Source: Tubiluchus corallicola
Lineage: Eukaryota > Priapulida > Priapulimorpha > Priapulimorphida > Tubiluchidae
DNA length: 64,000 nucleotides
NCBI GenBank assembly: GCA_030141605.1
Contig: JAQGDQ010000062.1
Coordinates: forward strand, 635,001-699,000
Direction of reading: 5' to 3'
In this document: positions 1 to 12,159 of the stretch, piece after piece
How the letters are laid out: each line of letters opens with the position of its first letter
Numbering within the stretch: the stretch's first letter is position 1
Translations under genes and position numbers: made by a program
Notes under the pieces: model-generated
What the model was told of the DNA's origin: nothing
What the model saw: the letters and a program-made list of their open reading frames with translations, nothing else
The model's database searches: none

Positions 1-1976
1 TTACACTACGCCCAGCCGAGCAACTCCAATTATGTTTTTAATACTGTCTTCTTTCTGAGCTTATCAGTTTATTACAGGCTTTACAGAAGTAAAGTCCTAT
101 ACAAAGTGCACACGAATAGTTTGCGATTGTTGTACGTGGCAAACAATACTATGCATGGCTCCAAAACTCATAAACTAGAAAACTGACATGAAGACTATGG
201 TGGCTCCTTAATTTATTTGTATATGTAGACAGTTGAACGGTGACTGGTCACTTTAACAGTTAGGTGTTTTATGCCAAAAAGCAGCCGTAATATTAAGATC
301 GTCATAATTTAGTGGTATACACGATATCAAGATGTATGCGTCAGCTACCTATATAACACCCTGTCAGTAAATGCAGTTTTTTTTATAGTACAACGGTGGA
401 TTATCTTTCGGCAACAGCTTTTGTGTTTCCATGAAAAAGGGTTTTAAATCCACGGATTTTCTACAAGAACAACCAGAAATAGAATAGAAAAGGACTAACA
501 AAAGATTAAAATAATGATAATAGAATGTCCAAACGCTTTATTGCAAAATATCTGTCCAAGAATCTCGATGTGTGACTGGTACAAGATCTTTTACAATGAT
601 AGATGATTAGATTGTGACTAGTTACGTTTATCAATAATTCTTCTTAATATCTATATTAATTACTGCTTACACAAAACGGCGAAAATAACAATTAATGCAG
701 ATGATACTTATTAGTACAACAGCACAGATTACAAGTGCGCAGATTACATGCTGCTAAAAATTTCTTTATTAAACTCAAAACTAATACGCCACAGGAGAAT
801 ATTAGTAATGGATGAGCTATATGTGATGATGAGGCACTAAGCAATGGTTCAAGTTTATCAGAATTAGGTCGCAATTAATGACCTTTGAACCGTTAATGCA
901 TCACCGTGAGAAGAAAAATTCACAGCATGAGGGCTGGAAGCTTGCATAGCAGCTCATTGATGCAATGTAGACCATTAACCCTTGACTTTTACACCAACCC
1001 AGTCTCAAGATTCAACATTCCTATTATATAAAAAAAATGGTTCAATTTCTTGATTTCTAAAAATTAAGCTATCTTTTAAAATTTAAAAATTGGTGCACAG
1101 GGGCGAACTAATTATTTTCATCGAGCAATTACAGAACAAATTTATGGAGGGATTAAGTGGCATCATCGAGCTTCCGATACGTGTAGAACAGTAACGCAAA
1201 ATCGGATAAAAATATCTTTGGAGGTTTTTATCGTTTTTTCTCTAAAACAAAACAGTGCAATTAAGTCTACAGCGCAAAATTTGAGAAAAAGAAATGATTA
1301 ATACAGTGGATGTGCGCATGCGCCGACACACGACAATCTGACGTCTGAAATTTATCAATAACAGCTAGCCAGTTGCATTGTTTCCTAAAATTTATAAAGA
1401 AAAATAATTTAATAAATAAAATAAAGGCGTGACAAAGATATTATACAAGATCTGACACGAACTTAAATTTTACAATTGTAACGACACATGCAGTTCTCTG
1501 GAGCTTGCAACAATCAAGAACTGTGTCAGATCGATTTAAATTCTCGAAGTTACTGGACTTCAAATAAGAAAAGTTTTTTGTTCGCAGTCCGATATATACG
1601 TGACAGTTTTCGCAGGGTCTCAGAGAATTCCTTGGTTACAATTTCATGAATAATTGTAAAAACTGCAGGATTTAGTCAAACACAATAATGACACCAACTA
1701 GCTAAAAACTGCAAATTACACTTAGCAATGAACTTATACAGGTAAATAAAATTAAACAATTTCTGCTCTACTGCTTTCTGAACATGGTTTGACACTGACA
1801 ACAACATTCATACCTTTCATACTGAACAACGTTAAACTAATATTATAGTTTCACTATAAACTCGAAAATTTAAATTCCCTATGCAAAAAATAACTAATTT
1901 CCAAAACATACGTACAACATAAATTCTTTGTAGTCAGATGACATAGTAGATAAAAACTAGTCTGGAATGTGAAGCA
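1..1976. other. Gene-free AT-rich stretch
   Basis: No coding region is recognisable on either strand; the only open frames are short and have no familiar motif. The stretch around 1140-1380 has more CpG than its surroundings and contains a palindromic NRF-1-like site, listed separately. It could be the flank or promoter of a gene beyond the left edge. Confidence 0.5.
1313..1324. promoter_or_regulatory. NRF-1-like palindromic site
   Basis: The sequence TGCGCATGCGCC contains the exact palindromic core GCGCATGCGC of the NRF-1 binding site, which is common in animal promoters. It sits in a locally CpG-containing patch of AT-rich DNA. No gene start is visible nearby, so its target, if any, is unknown. 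Confidence 0.3.
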
Positions 1977-2535
1977 TTGGGTTACTCGCTTATCTAGTTT
2001 TTTCAGCCAGCTGCCAGGTTATGTTGTTTAAAATCATTACACTATTATTTAACAATGTCACAGAATCCGTTTTTACATGATGATTTGTTATTTCTATAAT
2101 CTCCTTCTATCTACCCTTTTCACCACTCTCCTCTCTCTTTCCCTCTCTTTTTCTCTCACTCCCTCTCATTTTAGTCATATACACATTTAACTGTCAAATT
2201 GATTATTAACTTTAAAACAATCTGCGTACAATTTAAAGCAGTATTGTGCCATTGCAGACGTCCTGCTCAAAGAACTTGAAACAATACTTAACCGATGAAG
2301 CATCAGTCATATCACTACAGCTTCCTCATATTCATTTATCAGTAACATTATCAACATTCTACACAGACTTTACTTGCTGCTCCGGATTTTCAGTAATAAG
2401 TTACTTGTTATTCAATTAGCAAGGTTAACAGATAACAGATGTGCATTAGTAGGCATTTGTTTACCAAACAATGAACGAGACCGGCATCATGGTGAAATGA
2501 ATGGCTCTATAGTCAGCTGCGAGCGAGTAACCCAA
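1977..2535. repeat. Segment bounded by a 14-bp inverted repeat
   Basis: TTGGGTTACTCGCT at 1977-1990 is matched by its exact reverse complement at 2522-2535. The spacing of about 560 bp is typical of a small non-autonomous DNA transposon, but no target-site duplication is clear and no coding remnant was seen. The string GAGTAACCCA also occurs in the terminal repeat of the element at 15713-16460, so a distant relationship is possible. Confidence 0.3.
2101..2172. repeat. Polypyrimidine low-complexity tract
   Basis: About 70 bases are almost entirely C and T, rich in CTCT runs. No function is evident. Confidence 0.6.
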
Positions 2536-2867
2536 TAATGAAAATGTATTTCCAGACCAAAAAAGAAATGAACTTACAGTAAAAAATGTCAGTAAGCAGT
2601 CACAATTGAGTTGTCACAAAAGAATTTTACACGTATTTAAAAACTGTAAACAAGACTAATCAACATATTAAAAAATGACGAATAAAAAACCTTAACATCT
2701 CGTTATCATACATGGTTGCAACAGTCCTTTGCATAAATGAAAAACATGGCAGCAAGTCTTGCTTTCATACAAATACACATGAGAAATGACTTGCTTGAAC
2801 AAAATGTTCTTCATGGGTTAACTTTAGTGCATCAGTCGGTAGTTAAATTTGCCAGCCTGCAAAACTA

Positions 2868-3007
2868 TGCACACATATATATATATACATACACATGCAA
2901 CAAAAACACCGCATATACACACACGCATGCACACGCACGCGCGCACACACACACACACACACTAAAACACTGCATATATGCATATATATATATATATATA
3001 TATGCAT
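2868..3007. repeat. Compound CA/TA microsatellite
   Basis: Alternating purine-pyrimidine runs follow each other: TA repeats, CA repeats interrupted by GC steps, a pure CA run, then a pure TA run. Open frames across it on both strands are artefacts of the repeat. Confidence 0.9.
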
Positions 3008-4723
3008 ACAACTAGAACACTGCATATACAATCTGGCTGCATGTAGTAGAGCACAGAAGTGGTTGTGCATTACACATCTTAGAAGTTTATTTTTAATGAA
3101 GACAAAGTCAAAACAAAATCACAACTCTTAAACACTGCAAGAACTGCAAAAACTACAACAATACTAATATGATAGCTAAATGCTATTATTCACTAGAAAA
3201 AATTGTGTACATAGTGAGTATTACAAGCTTCAATCAAGGTACATATAATAGCATAACATTATTACATAGCACAAAAACTATTAAATCAAACTACATAAAA
3301 GCAGATAAACAGAGCTGGTCATGGGATGATATTACCAGGGAAATGAATTAACGACGGGAAACATATGCCATTCCTGTAGAAATTAGGTGGGATGGGAATG
3401 TCATAAGAAATGTGGGAATCCCCACAACTAGCAAAGTGCACACTATCAGTTCATGCATATAGTAAAAATTAAATTATGATGAAGATAAGATAATCTTAAA
3501 AAACTCTCAAGTCTCAGTAAGGACTTAAAATAGCCATCAATTAGTTTAAAAATTAGATTATGCATGTTAAAATATTGCTTTTCTTTCTTTTATTCACTAG
3601 CCTTGTTTTGCTATAGTTTCTCAAGACCTGTAAACCAATTTATGTACCAAAGTACCTGGTTATATCAATTCTCATTTCACATGCTTCAAGTATCAGTGAA
3701 AATACAGTTTTAGAATGAACTAGGAAAAAAATAGTAGGGATTCCCACCAAATGTTTGGGTAGAGGTAGAAGAAACCTTTCACATGGGCAGCTCTGCAAAT
3801 AAGGCACAATATTTTCTTCTTCATCCTACATGAAACACTCCAAAAAAATCATTAGTCTAAACATTTTCATTCACTTACCCCAGCTCTTACTCACTAATTT
3901 CCAATGAGTTACTTTGTTCATTTGAGTAGTAATTTTTAAAACTGAAATATCAGACTAGTCTCTTCACACTTTACATGATAATCTATTTATAATACCTGTG
4001 GTTTTTATTTTAGCCTATTGTGAATAGTTACAGTTTCATTAATTGCATTAAGTTTTAGGATTAAAATAATGGAAGGTACCCACAATTGTCAAATTTGAAA
4101 CCAAACTAGACTAACAGAAACAAAACGTGGAGAATCCAAGACTGATTAATCCCAACATTTTTTAGCTTGGTTCCAATATTTAATAATTGTAGGTAGACAC
4201 ATAAAAATGTTATGCAGATGCCTTAGGCAGCAGAATTTTGCTAAGCCATCTACATTATACAACAATACTCAATTTCAAGAAGAAAGCACATGTGCAAGCT
4301 TTCAACTGTTATGCCTAATCTATGTAAAATGAATGTATAAAGAATGACACAAATCTTAACAACAATAGGTTTAAAAAATATTTGGTTTCCTGGCAGAGTG
4401 AAAAATTTTTGAAAACGCATCACATTCTCAGTCGCATTTGCAACTCTCCACGTGAGCCATGAAGTTTTGAGTAGTGAGCACTACATAGCACACAACATTT
4501 TACTATTATAGTATGCACAGCATTTACAATGGCCAGCGTACATGCGTCATTATAAAAAATGGAAAGTTCTGCACTGTAATATGCGTATCATAACTTGCAT
4601 CTTGGATAAAAGTTTTGAGGTTCATTAAAATCAACACAAATAAAATGCTTAAATGGCAAGACAAATAATAAATGTATTGAATATAATGTATTCTGTTTCA
4701 CAATAACAACAACCGTGACGTGT
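3008..4723. other. Gene-free stretch downstream of CLIC
   Basis: No coding region is recognised. The part nearest 4723 should hold the 3'UTR of the minus-strand CLIC gene, although no clean AATAAA is visible on that strand close to the stop codon. Confidence 0.45.
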
Positions 4724-5446
4724 TTATGCAGGTACGGTCAGTGTGGTTCCTTGCCTCTTCAACTCCATCTCTTTCTTATGTGATAACTTTGGCACGTTGG
4801 GTTTTGAAGACCAGCTCGTTGCGATCTCGAAATCTGATGGGCAAGCTTTCTTGAATGCTTCTGACTGGTATGCATTCTTCATGTATTTCCAAAGATGAGT
4901 AAAATCAGCCGGTATATCAAAATTCTTCAGTGCTTTGGCAGCAATGCGAACATGGTGCAGCTTTGGTAGTACAATACAATCCAGATGTGTCATTTCTTCA
5001 GAGCATAGATAGCGTGTTCCAGAATTAGCTAAGAAAGAATCAATCTTCTGCAGCTCAGTAATTAGATGAGAGGGGTCTGTAGTGACTTCACGCATATAGA
5101 ATGCAAACTTCGAGAACAAATTCTCTGTCGCCTTTTCTGCAGCTTTGTTATTGTAGGACAAGTCTACTTCGAGAAAATTCAAGTCTAGGTACTGGACAAT
5201 CTCGTTAGGATCTTCCATAATTCGTTCCTGGTGCACAATAATTGGTATCCTTGACGACAGCTTCCGGTATGATTCAGGAGGTTTAGCCATGTTGATCGTT
5301 GTAACCGTAAACTGCAACTCTTTTGTCTGAGACTTTAGCAGCAGAACCATAAAAACTTGTTGGCAGACAGCACAACCTCCGTAGCAGGATCCATCACTTC
5401 CTGCCCTGACGTACAAATCAATGTGGTTAGATGGTTTTGAAGACAT
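4724..5446 (-). CDS. CLIC: Chloride intracellular channel (CLIC) family protein
   Basis: The frame encodes a 240-residue protein, the usual length for CLICs. CLICs are glutathione-transferase-fold proteins that occur in soluble and membrane-associated forms; channel activity and glutathione-dependent oxidoreductase activity are both reported for the family. The N-terminal thioredoxin-like part contains AGSDG (15-19), followed by C25-A-V-C28. This is a full CxxC redox site, as in other invertebrate CLICs, where vertebrate CLIC1 has CPFS. The all-helical C-terminal half contains the family signature around LPKLHHVRIAAK and an LWKYMKNAY segment. The coding region is uninterrupted. The start codon is only 4 nt downstream of a GGTTTCAG acceptor, so the exon begins at 5450 and the rest of the 5' leader comes from elsewhere. 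Recognition is from sequence memory and is strong; which vertebrate paralogue is closest cannot be said. Confidence 0.93.
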   Translation of the reverse strand: MSSKPSNHIDLYVRAGSDGSCYGGCAVCQQVFMVLLLKSQTKELQFTVTTINMAKPPESYRKLSSRIPIIVHQERIMEDPNEIVQYLDLNFLEVDLSYNNKAAEKATENLFSKFAFYMREVTTDPSHLITELQKIDSFLANSGTRYLCSEEMTHLDCIVLPKLHHVRIAAKALKNFDIPADFTHLWKYMKNAYQSEAFKKACPSDFEIATSWSSKPNVPKLSHKKEMELKRQGTTLTVPA

Positions 5447-5458
5447 GATCCTGAAACC
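5447..5458 (-). other. 3' splice site just before the CLIC start codon
   Basis: On the minus strand the sequence reads GGTTTCAG, then GATC, then the ATG. AG falls at 5452-5451, leaving a 4-nt leader. It could be used for a 5'UTR intron or for spliced-leader addition. Confidence 0.6.
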
Positions 5459-5923
5459 AAATATGGAATATATAACACATTTTTATTGGCAAACCTACAG
5501 TCTACATCTGTAATACAAACATGCATCGCTCAAGTAAAATATCAAAAATTTCTAAATACATCTGCGCAAAAAATTAAGTTAGAACTGAGGAAACATAACT
5601 GTAATAGATTAAACATAAAATAAATGCAGAACAGTCTCCATGCCATTTGCTTTAAGTCACTAAACACTGCAGAGATGTAACATGCATGCAGCAACCATAT
5701 TGATACAACAAGTAAAATTTGTCATTACTGATTAAGTTTGGTTTCCGTACGTAGAATTTTTTGAAATTATGCTCAAAATTGTAGAAATTCAGTTGAGCAA
5801 AGAAGTGTGTAGAAATTCAGTTTCAATTTGGTACAAAATTTAGAACTGTTTCAGTAAAATCAGGTTTCAGTGCATACCTAAATCAAATAGCCATATGTCA
5901 CATGACTCCAAAATTGAAGCTAC

Positions 5924-6616
5924 CAAGTAAGTGCAACACCTTGGGAGGAACAATCCCGAATACCAGTATCAATTTGACAGATTATTCCTATCAGTGGTCA
6001 GTGGCTACTTTTGAGAATGATTTGGGTGTTGTTGTCGATGACCAACTCAAATGACGCACGCACATCAATGATAAAGTCGGCAAGGTAAATCAGTTACTTG
6101 GAGCAATCTCTTGAACAATTGTTAGTAGGATTAGAGACATCAACATACCAATATATAAATATTAGTGTACAACTGAATGAAACGCACTGAAAATGCAACT
6201 CAAGTTTGGATTCCGCATTATGTCAGGGATAATTCAGTTCTAGAGCAAGTGCAAGAGGGAGCAGTGAATATGAACTTCTGGTTTAAACATCAGTGCATAT
6301 AAGGAAAAACTACATGAACAAGTTATACAGCCTTTCATACAGATGTAGTAGAGGAATCCTAATCGAGATGTATAAAATGTTCACAAGTGTCTCGCACTTG
6401 GATCCTGCATTGGTCTTTGTTAGCCATCCCACAAGCACAAAACATATAAAATATAGTTGCAGCTGAATGTATACAAGTTTCATTTCTCAAATGCAGAAGT
6501 AAATCTATGGAATTTACTGCCAGAAGACGTTATCAAAAGCACCACAATCAATGCCATCAAAACGCGCTTGGACAAATTTGCATGTACTGCTGCTAGAAAC
6601 CGCCTATACTAGCACA
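5924..6616 (+). pseudogene. Decayed LINE reverse-transcriptase C-terminus
   Basis: Translated pieces in shifting frames match the region after the catalytic core of CR1/jockey-type reverse transcriptases. They are a GRNNPEY-like stretch near 5950, NDLGVVVDD near 6020, an LEQVQ-GAV segment near 6245, and VNLWNLLPEDV near 6500 followed by INAIKTRLDKF. Many stops and frameshifts separate them, so this is an old, dead fragment. No catalytic YADD or FADD motif is retained. Confidence 0.65.
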
Positions 6617-7222
6617 CATGCTGGCACACAAGGAGGTAAAACATTTCCCAAGATAAACTATGCTCAACAGATAATAAGATAAATTGAGTAGAATTCAAAA
6701 ATTGATCGGTTGGCTAACATTCACTACCAGGCAGTACTAACCACCAGCAGGTGAAAACCAGAGCCTAGAGCAGTGGTGCGCAAATGGTGTGATGGTACGC
6801 ACTTGTGCGAATGAGAAAAAGCCTTGTGAAACCGAATAGGTGTACGAGGGAAAACAGAAGTGTGTATGGAATGCGATCTCGGCCAATATGTAGAAAATGT
6901 TGTTTTTATATTAATGCGCCTGTTACAATTTTTTGCTATATTAACAATACAGATGCTGATCTACTGCTAATAATTTGCAAAATATAAAGCATTATTGACG
7001 TTACTGCTCCAAAATCCTGGCAGTTACCCAACTGCTGATAATAGATACCGTATATACTCGCATATAAGCCGAATTTAGAACTATAAAATACAATACTGAA
7101 ATCAGGGGGTCGGCTTATATGCGCATGAAACAAAATGAACACAAGGACAGACACTAATGCCAATTTTCCAGCCACACATTTTCATCGCTATCTGACTCTT
7201 TATTTGGTTGTGTGTCACCAGT

Positions 7223-7485
7223 GGTGTATTGGAGGGGGATCGTGGGGGATCGCCATCCACCCACTTTTTTTTTAGAAAAAATTCACATTTCAATAAATGT
7301 CTGCTTTTTGTATTCATTAGATAAAAAATATTAAAAATGTATACGGGTTTAACATTAAATCTACTTGTTTTCATTTTTTCAAAAAACGGTTGTAAATAAT
7401 GTCAATTTCTTTCAAATTTGTGACTGTAAAATGGTAAGTCTTGAGACTAGCCGTCCACCTACTTTTTATTTAGCAATACACCACC
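7223..7485. mobile_element. Insertion nested inside the pogo-like element
   Basis: The segment is flanked by an exact 14-bp direct repeat, TGTGTGTCACCAGT, at 7209-7222 and 7486-7499. Its ends contain GGTGTATTG and CAATACACC in inverted orientation. This is a clear secondary insertion with a target-site duplication. The superfamily is not obvious: a 14-bp duplication is long for a DNA transposon, and the insert lacks a tail. Confidence 0.6.
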
Positions 7486-7699
7486 TGTGTGTCACCAGTT
7501 GCGAGCCGTAACCAAGCTACAGCTAGTGGTGAAGCCGACGTCATCAGCCAATTGGTAGGCAGCGCGTGGGGAGACGAGGGTCACGTGGCTTATAGAGGTA
7601 CAGCAAACCAATGAGGCAAACGTGAGCACGCGGCCACAGAATTTAAAAGTGTGCTGAATTTTGATAACTTTAGTTGTAAAATTATTTGTGCAATACACC

Positions 7700-7765
7700 A
7701 TGCCTGGAGAAAAAAGAAAACGTATGTCCTATACTGCTGACTTCAAGCTAAAAGTGATGGAGTAA
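7700..7765 (+). pseudogene. N-terminal remnant of a pogo-like transposase
   Basis: An ATG opens 21 codons ending at a TAA. The peptide contains GEKRKR and then SYTADFKLKVM, which is the start of the Brinker/psq-type helix-turn-helix at the N-terminus of many pogo/Tigger-family transposases. The rest of the DNA-binding domain and the DDE domain are absent. Confidence 0.6.
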
Positions 7766-7883
7766 AATTAGACAAGTTGATGGTCGGCTTATATACGGGT
7801 TTTTGCAAAAACTGGCCATTTTAAAGCAGTTTTAGGGGGTCGGCTTATATGCGATGTAGGCTTATATGCGAGTATATACGGTA

Positions 7884-9929
7884 TGTGCAGGTACTACTTC
7901 GGACATGCATATCACTACGGGCAATTACGAATTCACTATCTGAGAGTAACTTGACCTTGAGTAAAGTGGTAAAAACAGCTTGCATACAAAGACGCAAATT
8001 TACGTCAGTTCAGTATTGTAAATTTTGAGAAGTTGTTAGCAGCTGTAATCAATGAATTCATTTTGGAGCACTGTTAGTTTTTTCAGTACTGGGAGAAAGA
8101 ATCGTTGAGTGGTCACACGGTATGTGCTTGCTTGAGTTGCCACAAATTTAGACAACACCCAAAATGGTTAGTAAGTAAATTATCCCCAGCACATTGTCCA
8201 TTAACCATTTTATTGGAAAATCCAATAAATTCGCCTTCTCTTTCAACAGAGCTTGGATTACTGGCACACTTTTCGAGCAAATGTTTCAAAACCAGATAAA
8301 ACAAGGCTTCCTCCATTTTTGCTGTTTTACCTGACGACTTTTTTTGTCTGACACTGATGCGTTGTCAGTCACCAGCCATTTTTTAGATACCTTGGTTATA
8401 TCAGCAACTCTACGTCATTTAACCTCTTTAACCTACTTAGCGGAAAAATAGTTTGCATTTCTTGAGTTTGTTTTCACGAATAAATTCACAGATCTCCTTC
8501 TTTCGCAGAATATGCAGTATCTTTCAGGTAAATTCTAATTATATTTCTGAATTATATTATAATTCTTATAGAGCAACTACAATTTATGTCTTTATCGATG
8601 CTCCTAGTCAACTTAAAATTTCTGCATTAATATATTTTCCTCTAGTCACTTTCTACAAGATTTAAATCGCTAAATATCATGATTGTTTTTGTGTTAAAAG
8701 GTCATTGTTTTTGCAATACAAAGGCGTTTATTGGTAGTAATTCATTGCAAACTACCTGGCGTTATATTTATGGAATTAATTTCTAATGTAAAATAGACGT
8801 ATAGCGCAGCAAATTTGTTGGTGGATGGCAGTAGACAAGGTGGTGGTATTCCCTAGATATTTAATACATTATGGAAATCAGGACAGGGCATAAGTAGGCA
8901 TTATGGCGAGATGGGCTTTATAACAGGGGGCAGTATAACGAGGTTTATAACTAACTAACTAAGCTAAGCGAAATAATAATCCATATCCATAATAACTGAA
9001 GGAGATTTAGCAGAAAATAATAAAAATACTTATGGCTGCATTAGAAAATCACTTTAGAACAAATTATGAGTGTTTTTCTGTGTTTGGGGTGGTGGGAATG
9101 AGATTTTGCGACGTCATCGGAGTGCGAATGTGGCTGAAGCGAGTTACGTACCACTGGCCAAGAGGCTAATTAAAAAGGGGATCGAAAACGGAAACGCTCA
9201 CTATCATGTGAGCATATTGGCAATAATTAATTCTTCAGATTTAGTTTGCACTTAGGGGTCCAAAATATCCTTTTAATGCGTGTAGAAAATGTCGGCTAAG
9301 CTCTCCCGTATGCGTGCGGGCTTACGCTCCACTCAAGTCCCGAGTTACAATTAACGGGCTTCAGAGCTCGACTTGTTTCAGTCCTAGCTACTAGCAGTTC
9401 TGGTTGAACTTAGTGAACTATAATTATTAGTGCTTAGTAATAAAGCTGAAAACCTACGCGTGTTAAGAACCAATTTTGTAAATTATTGTAGTCAAACCGG
9501 CGTTTCCTAAAATTTGGTCACTATCAAAACAGCATCAAATTTCAATATTCATTCAGCAACGGTGCTGCCACACGGCGGTACCAATTGGTATGTTTATAGA
9601 TATTTAATACTATTATCTATGGGTTGAGCCATCATTCTGTTGGTGGTGTGGCAGGATTAATGCAGGACATGCTGGTCCTTGCTGGATACACCTACAATCT
9701 AGTTATCAAGGATATACATATGTATTTATTTATTTATTTAGAACATGAGTACTATCAGAAAAACATTCTTGTACCATACACACACTCACACACTAATACC
9801 AGTAGAGAACAGTAGACGCATTACATGTGATCCATGGATCTACCTCTAGCCTTAACTTTGTATATGGATATGCTAGTAATTCTTTTAGATTAAAATACCG
9901 AACCAGTAGATGTGGTTCATTAATAATCA
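7884..9929. other. Gene-free stretch
   Basis: No gene is recognised. A minus-strand frame at 8113-8316 (67 codons) has ordinary protein-like composition but no recognised domain and no supporting splice signals. CpG-containing patches near 9105-9150 and 9290-9370 might be promoter DNA, but no transcript start can be placed. Confidence 0.4.
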
Positions 9930-9982
9930 TATAATAATAATTATAATAACAACAACAACAATAATAATAATAATAATAATAT
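9930..9982. repeat. ATA/ACA trinucleotide microsatellite
   Basis: Runs of AAT and AAC trinucleotides repeat for about 50 bases. Confidence 0.9.
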
Positions 9983-10138
9983 AACTATATTCAAATTAAA
10001 ATTGCTTTCACATCAGGAATCGCAGGATTCCATGTCATGCTCCCTCAATATGATGGTACGAACACACATGTGCCAACAATTAATTAAACAAGATATTTTA
10101 ATACCAAACTTGAAAGGCACTTTAAGATAGGAAAAGTG

Positions 10139-10251
10139 AAAAAGTTGACAGCCTGGATTCGAACCAGGGACAATCTGCTTTAAAGAAAAATCTGTAGACT
10201 TTGCACCACGAACATTCTGCTTACAAACTGGAGCATACGGACTATACCAAC
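10139..10251 (-). repeat. tRNA-like, SINE-type Pol III remnant
   Basis: On the minus strand a perfect T-arm, CCTGG-TTCGAAT-CCAGG, contains the B-box GGTTCGAATCC (10155-10165). It is followed by an 8-nt acceptor-like end and then TTTTT, a Pol III terminator. Upstream, TTGGTAT can pair with six of the seven bases of the acceptor strand, and an A-box-like TGGTATAGTCCG lies at about 10249-10238. The D-arm and anticodon arm do not fold convincingly and the body is too long for a standard tRNA. A decayed tRNA-derived SINE head or tRNA pseudogene is more likely than a working tRNA gene. Confidence 0.35.
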
Positions 10252-12159
10252 TTCTTCACGTTTCCTGTCTTTCAAGTTTCACATTAAAATTTAATAAGTT
10301 TATACCACTATTAACAGTACTGACCTGAAGATGATATTATTTCATCAATGAAAAAATAGCCCTGGAAATGAAAGCACCGGCCACTAGTCCAAATTTCTTG
10401 GCGATCATACATAGGCAGGTGATATTGACTAGCAACAGAAAATCTTGATCATTAATGACAATTACAATTATACATTACATATGCCCGTGAATTAATAACA
10501 CATAATTGAACCAGTACTATGGCGTATATGGAACCAAGAGATCTAAAAAATAATTTTGCTGCATTGTACAATCGGAATGGCAATGCGTCACCGGTGTGAG
10601 AAAAAAATAAAAAACACTAAACACCATCTCACACATAAGAACAGAATGGTGGCTGTCACTAATGAGATATTCAAGTGGTGGAGACTTGTGGATGTAGACT
10701 GCTGCATCAGCAGCACTCTTTCGACTTTTGCTGCTGTGACTCAGTAGTGCTGGAAACCCAGTACGAATGCAAAAACTCTTGCGTGCATCTACATGACTAA
10801 CAAGGCTGAAGATTAGTAACTATGAGCTCAACACGTACCAGATGACAGTTTGATTTTGGAGCAGCAAATTCCAAGCCAGTTCTATCTGCCCGGTATTGAC
10901 ACTATTTGCCCATAGTTGGGGTATAGATTTGTGTGTGACAGGAACGCAGCCACATGCTGGTGGGTGGGACTTTACTGTAATTAGCACAATACATCTAGGG
11001 CTTCATACTGCTCTGAGATCTAACATTGATTAGCTTATCCCAGTAGAAGGATAGTTACCAGCTTGCATCTTGAGAAGGTTACACATACAGCTATCTTGGG
11101 TGTGGAGAGATCATACACCAGCAAGAGAGGCTTACGTAATTGATTGCCTTTCCACCGTCAAGGCGGCCGAAACCCTAGTCATGTCACACACATTCACACG
11201 CACGCACACACCTGCTGCATGCAAACTTAAATCAACTAAGCTACATGTTATGAGCTATTACTCCACGTTTTAATCCACTTAATCCAAAAAAGTGGATAAC
11301 ACATAGAGGCATGAAAATAAGTGAAAGACAGTTTCAAAGAAAGTATAAAATGTAATTATTTATCATATGATTTTAAATTTTTTTCATAATAAAGGAAGTA
11401 AAAGAAATTTAAGCACTTTATTTCATGATTGTGAAAGAAACGTCAAAGAGTGACACCAGTGGGTAAGAGGTCAGTCAGCATTCTGATAAAGCAGCATACA
11501 CAACTATAGGGATTCCACAGTACAGTACACTCGTCTAGGAAGAATAGATCCAACAATTTTTTCAACAGCTCAGCAAACAGCAGAAAGTAAAAACTTGATC
11601 AGACCAAAACCATGTGCATGTGAGAAACAGTAAAAATGGCAAACTGTTTCTTACATGCAAATTATTGAAGTTGTGTATTAATATTGAAATGTGTATAGAT
11701 ACCATTTATAGTAATGTATTATTTCTGTCGACTGTTGACTTATAATGCTGGTCCTTGTACTTCTTTTACATTAATTTTCTTCTTATTTTTAGTCACTTTA
11801 GTTTACGAAGGCCAGCTCTTGCTAAAAACAATTTTGTCTTTTTATGCATTAACAAAAACATGGCTCAAAATAGACTTCTTCACATTACATTAACCATGTC
11901 ATCAATGTCAAAAGTCAATCAGTGATATGGAGTAAAATTTTACCTACTGCATGGCAGCCAAACTGTATTTACAGCCATAGCTATGATTTATAGCATTTAC
12001 ATGCTGAATGAACTACAGCTGTCTGGCTTTAGTTGGACTGTCAGCAACTTAATAATAATTTGTCCCCTGTTTCTATCATTGGCTCAACAGCTCAAACCAT
12101 GCTAAAATTAAAATGTATTTAACGTTAACGGCAGCTTTTAGGACAAGTACAAATACATC
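10252..12159. other. Gene-free stretch
   Basis: No coding region is supported. The stretch includes a small CA-rich patch near 11190-11215 and otherwise ordinary AT-rich intergenic DNA. Confidence 0.4.

Larger units (their letters stand above)
7048..7881 (+). mobile_element. Pogo-like non-autonomous DNA transposon
   Basis: The ends are inverted repeats of roughly 25 bp beginning CCGTATATACTCGCATATAAG, flanked on both sides by TA (7046-7047 and 7882-7883), as expected for Tc1/mariner/pogo elements. Subterminal copies of GGTCGGCTTATATGCG occur near both ends. The interior holds a short piece of transposase at 7700-7765 and a second insertion at 7223-7485. Too little transposase remains for the element to mobilise itself. 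Confidence 0.8.

Noticed and set aside
2737-3131. Overlapping frames on both strands rich in His/Thr or Tyr/Ile
   Set aside because: These are translations of the CA/TA microsatellite.
8113-8316. Minus-strand 67-codon frame
   Set aside because: Composition is protein-like, but it has no domain, splice support or neighbouring exons.
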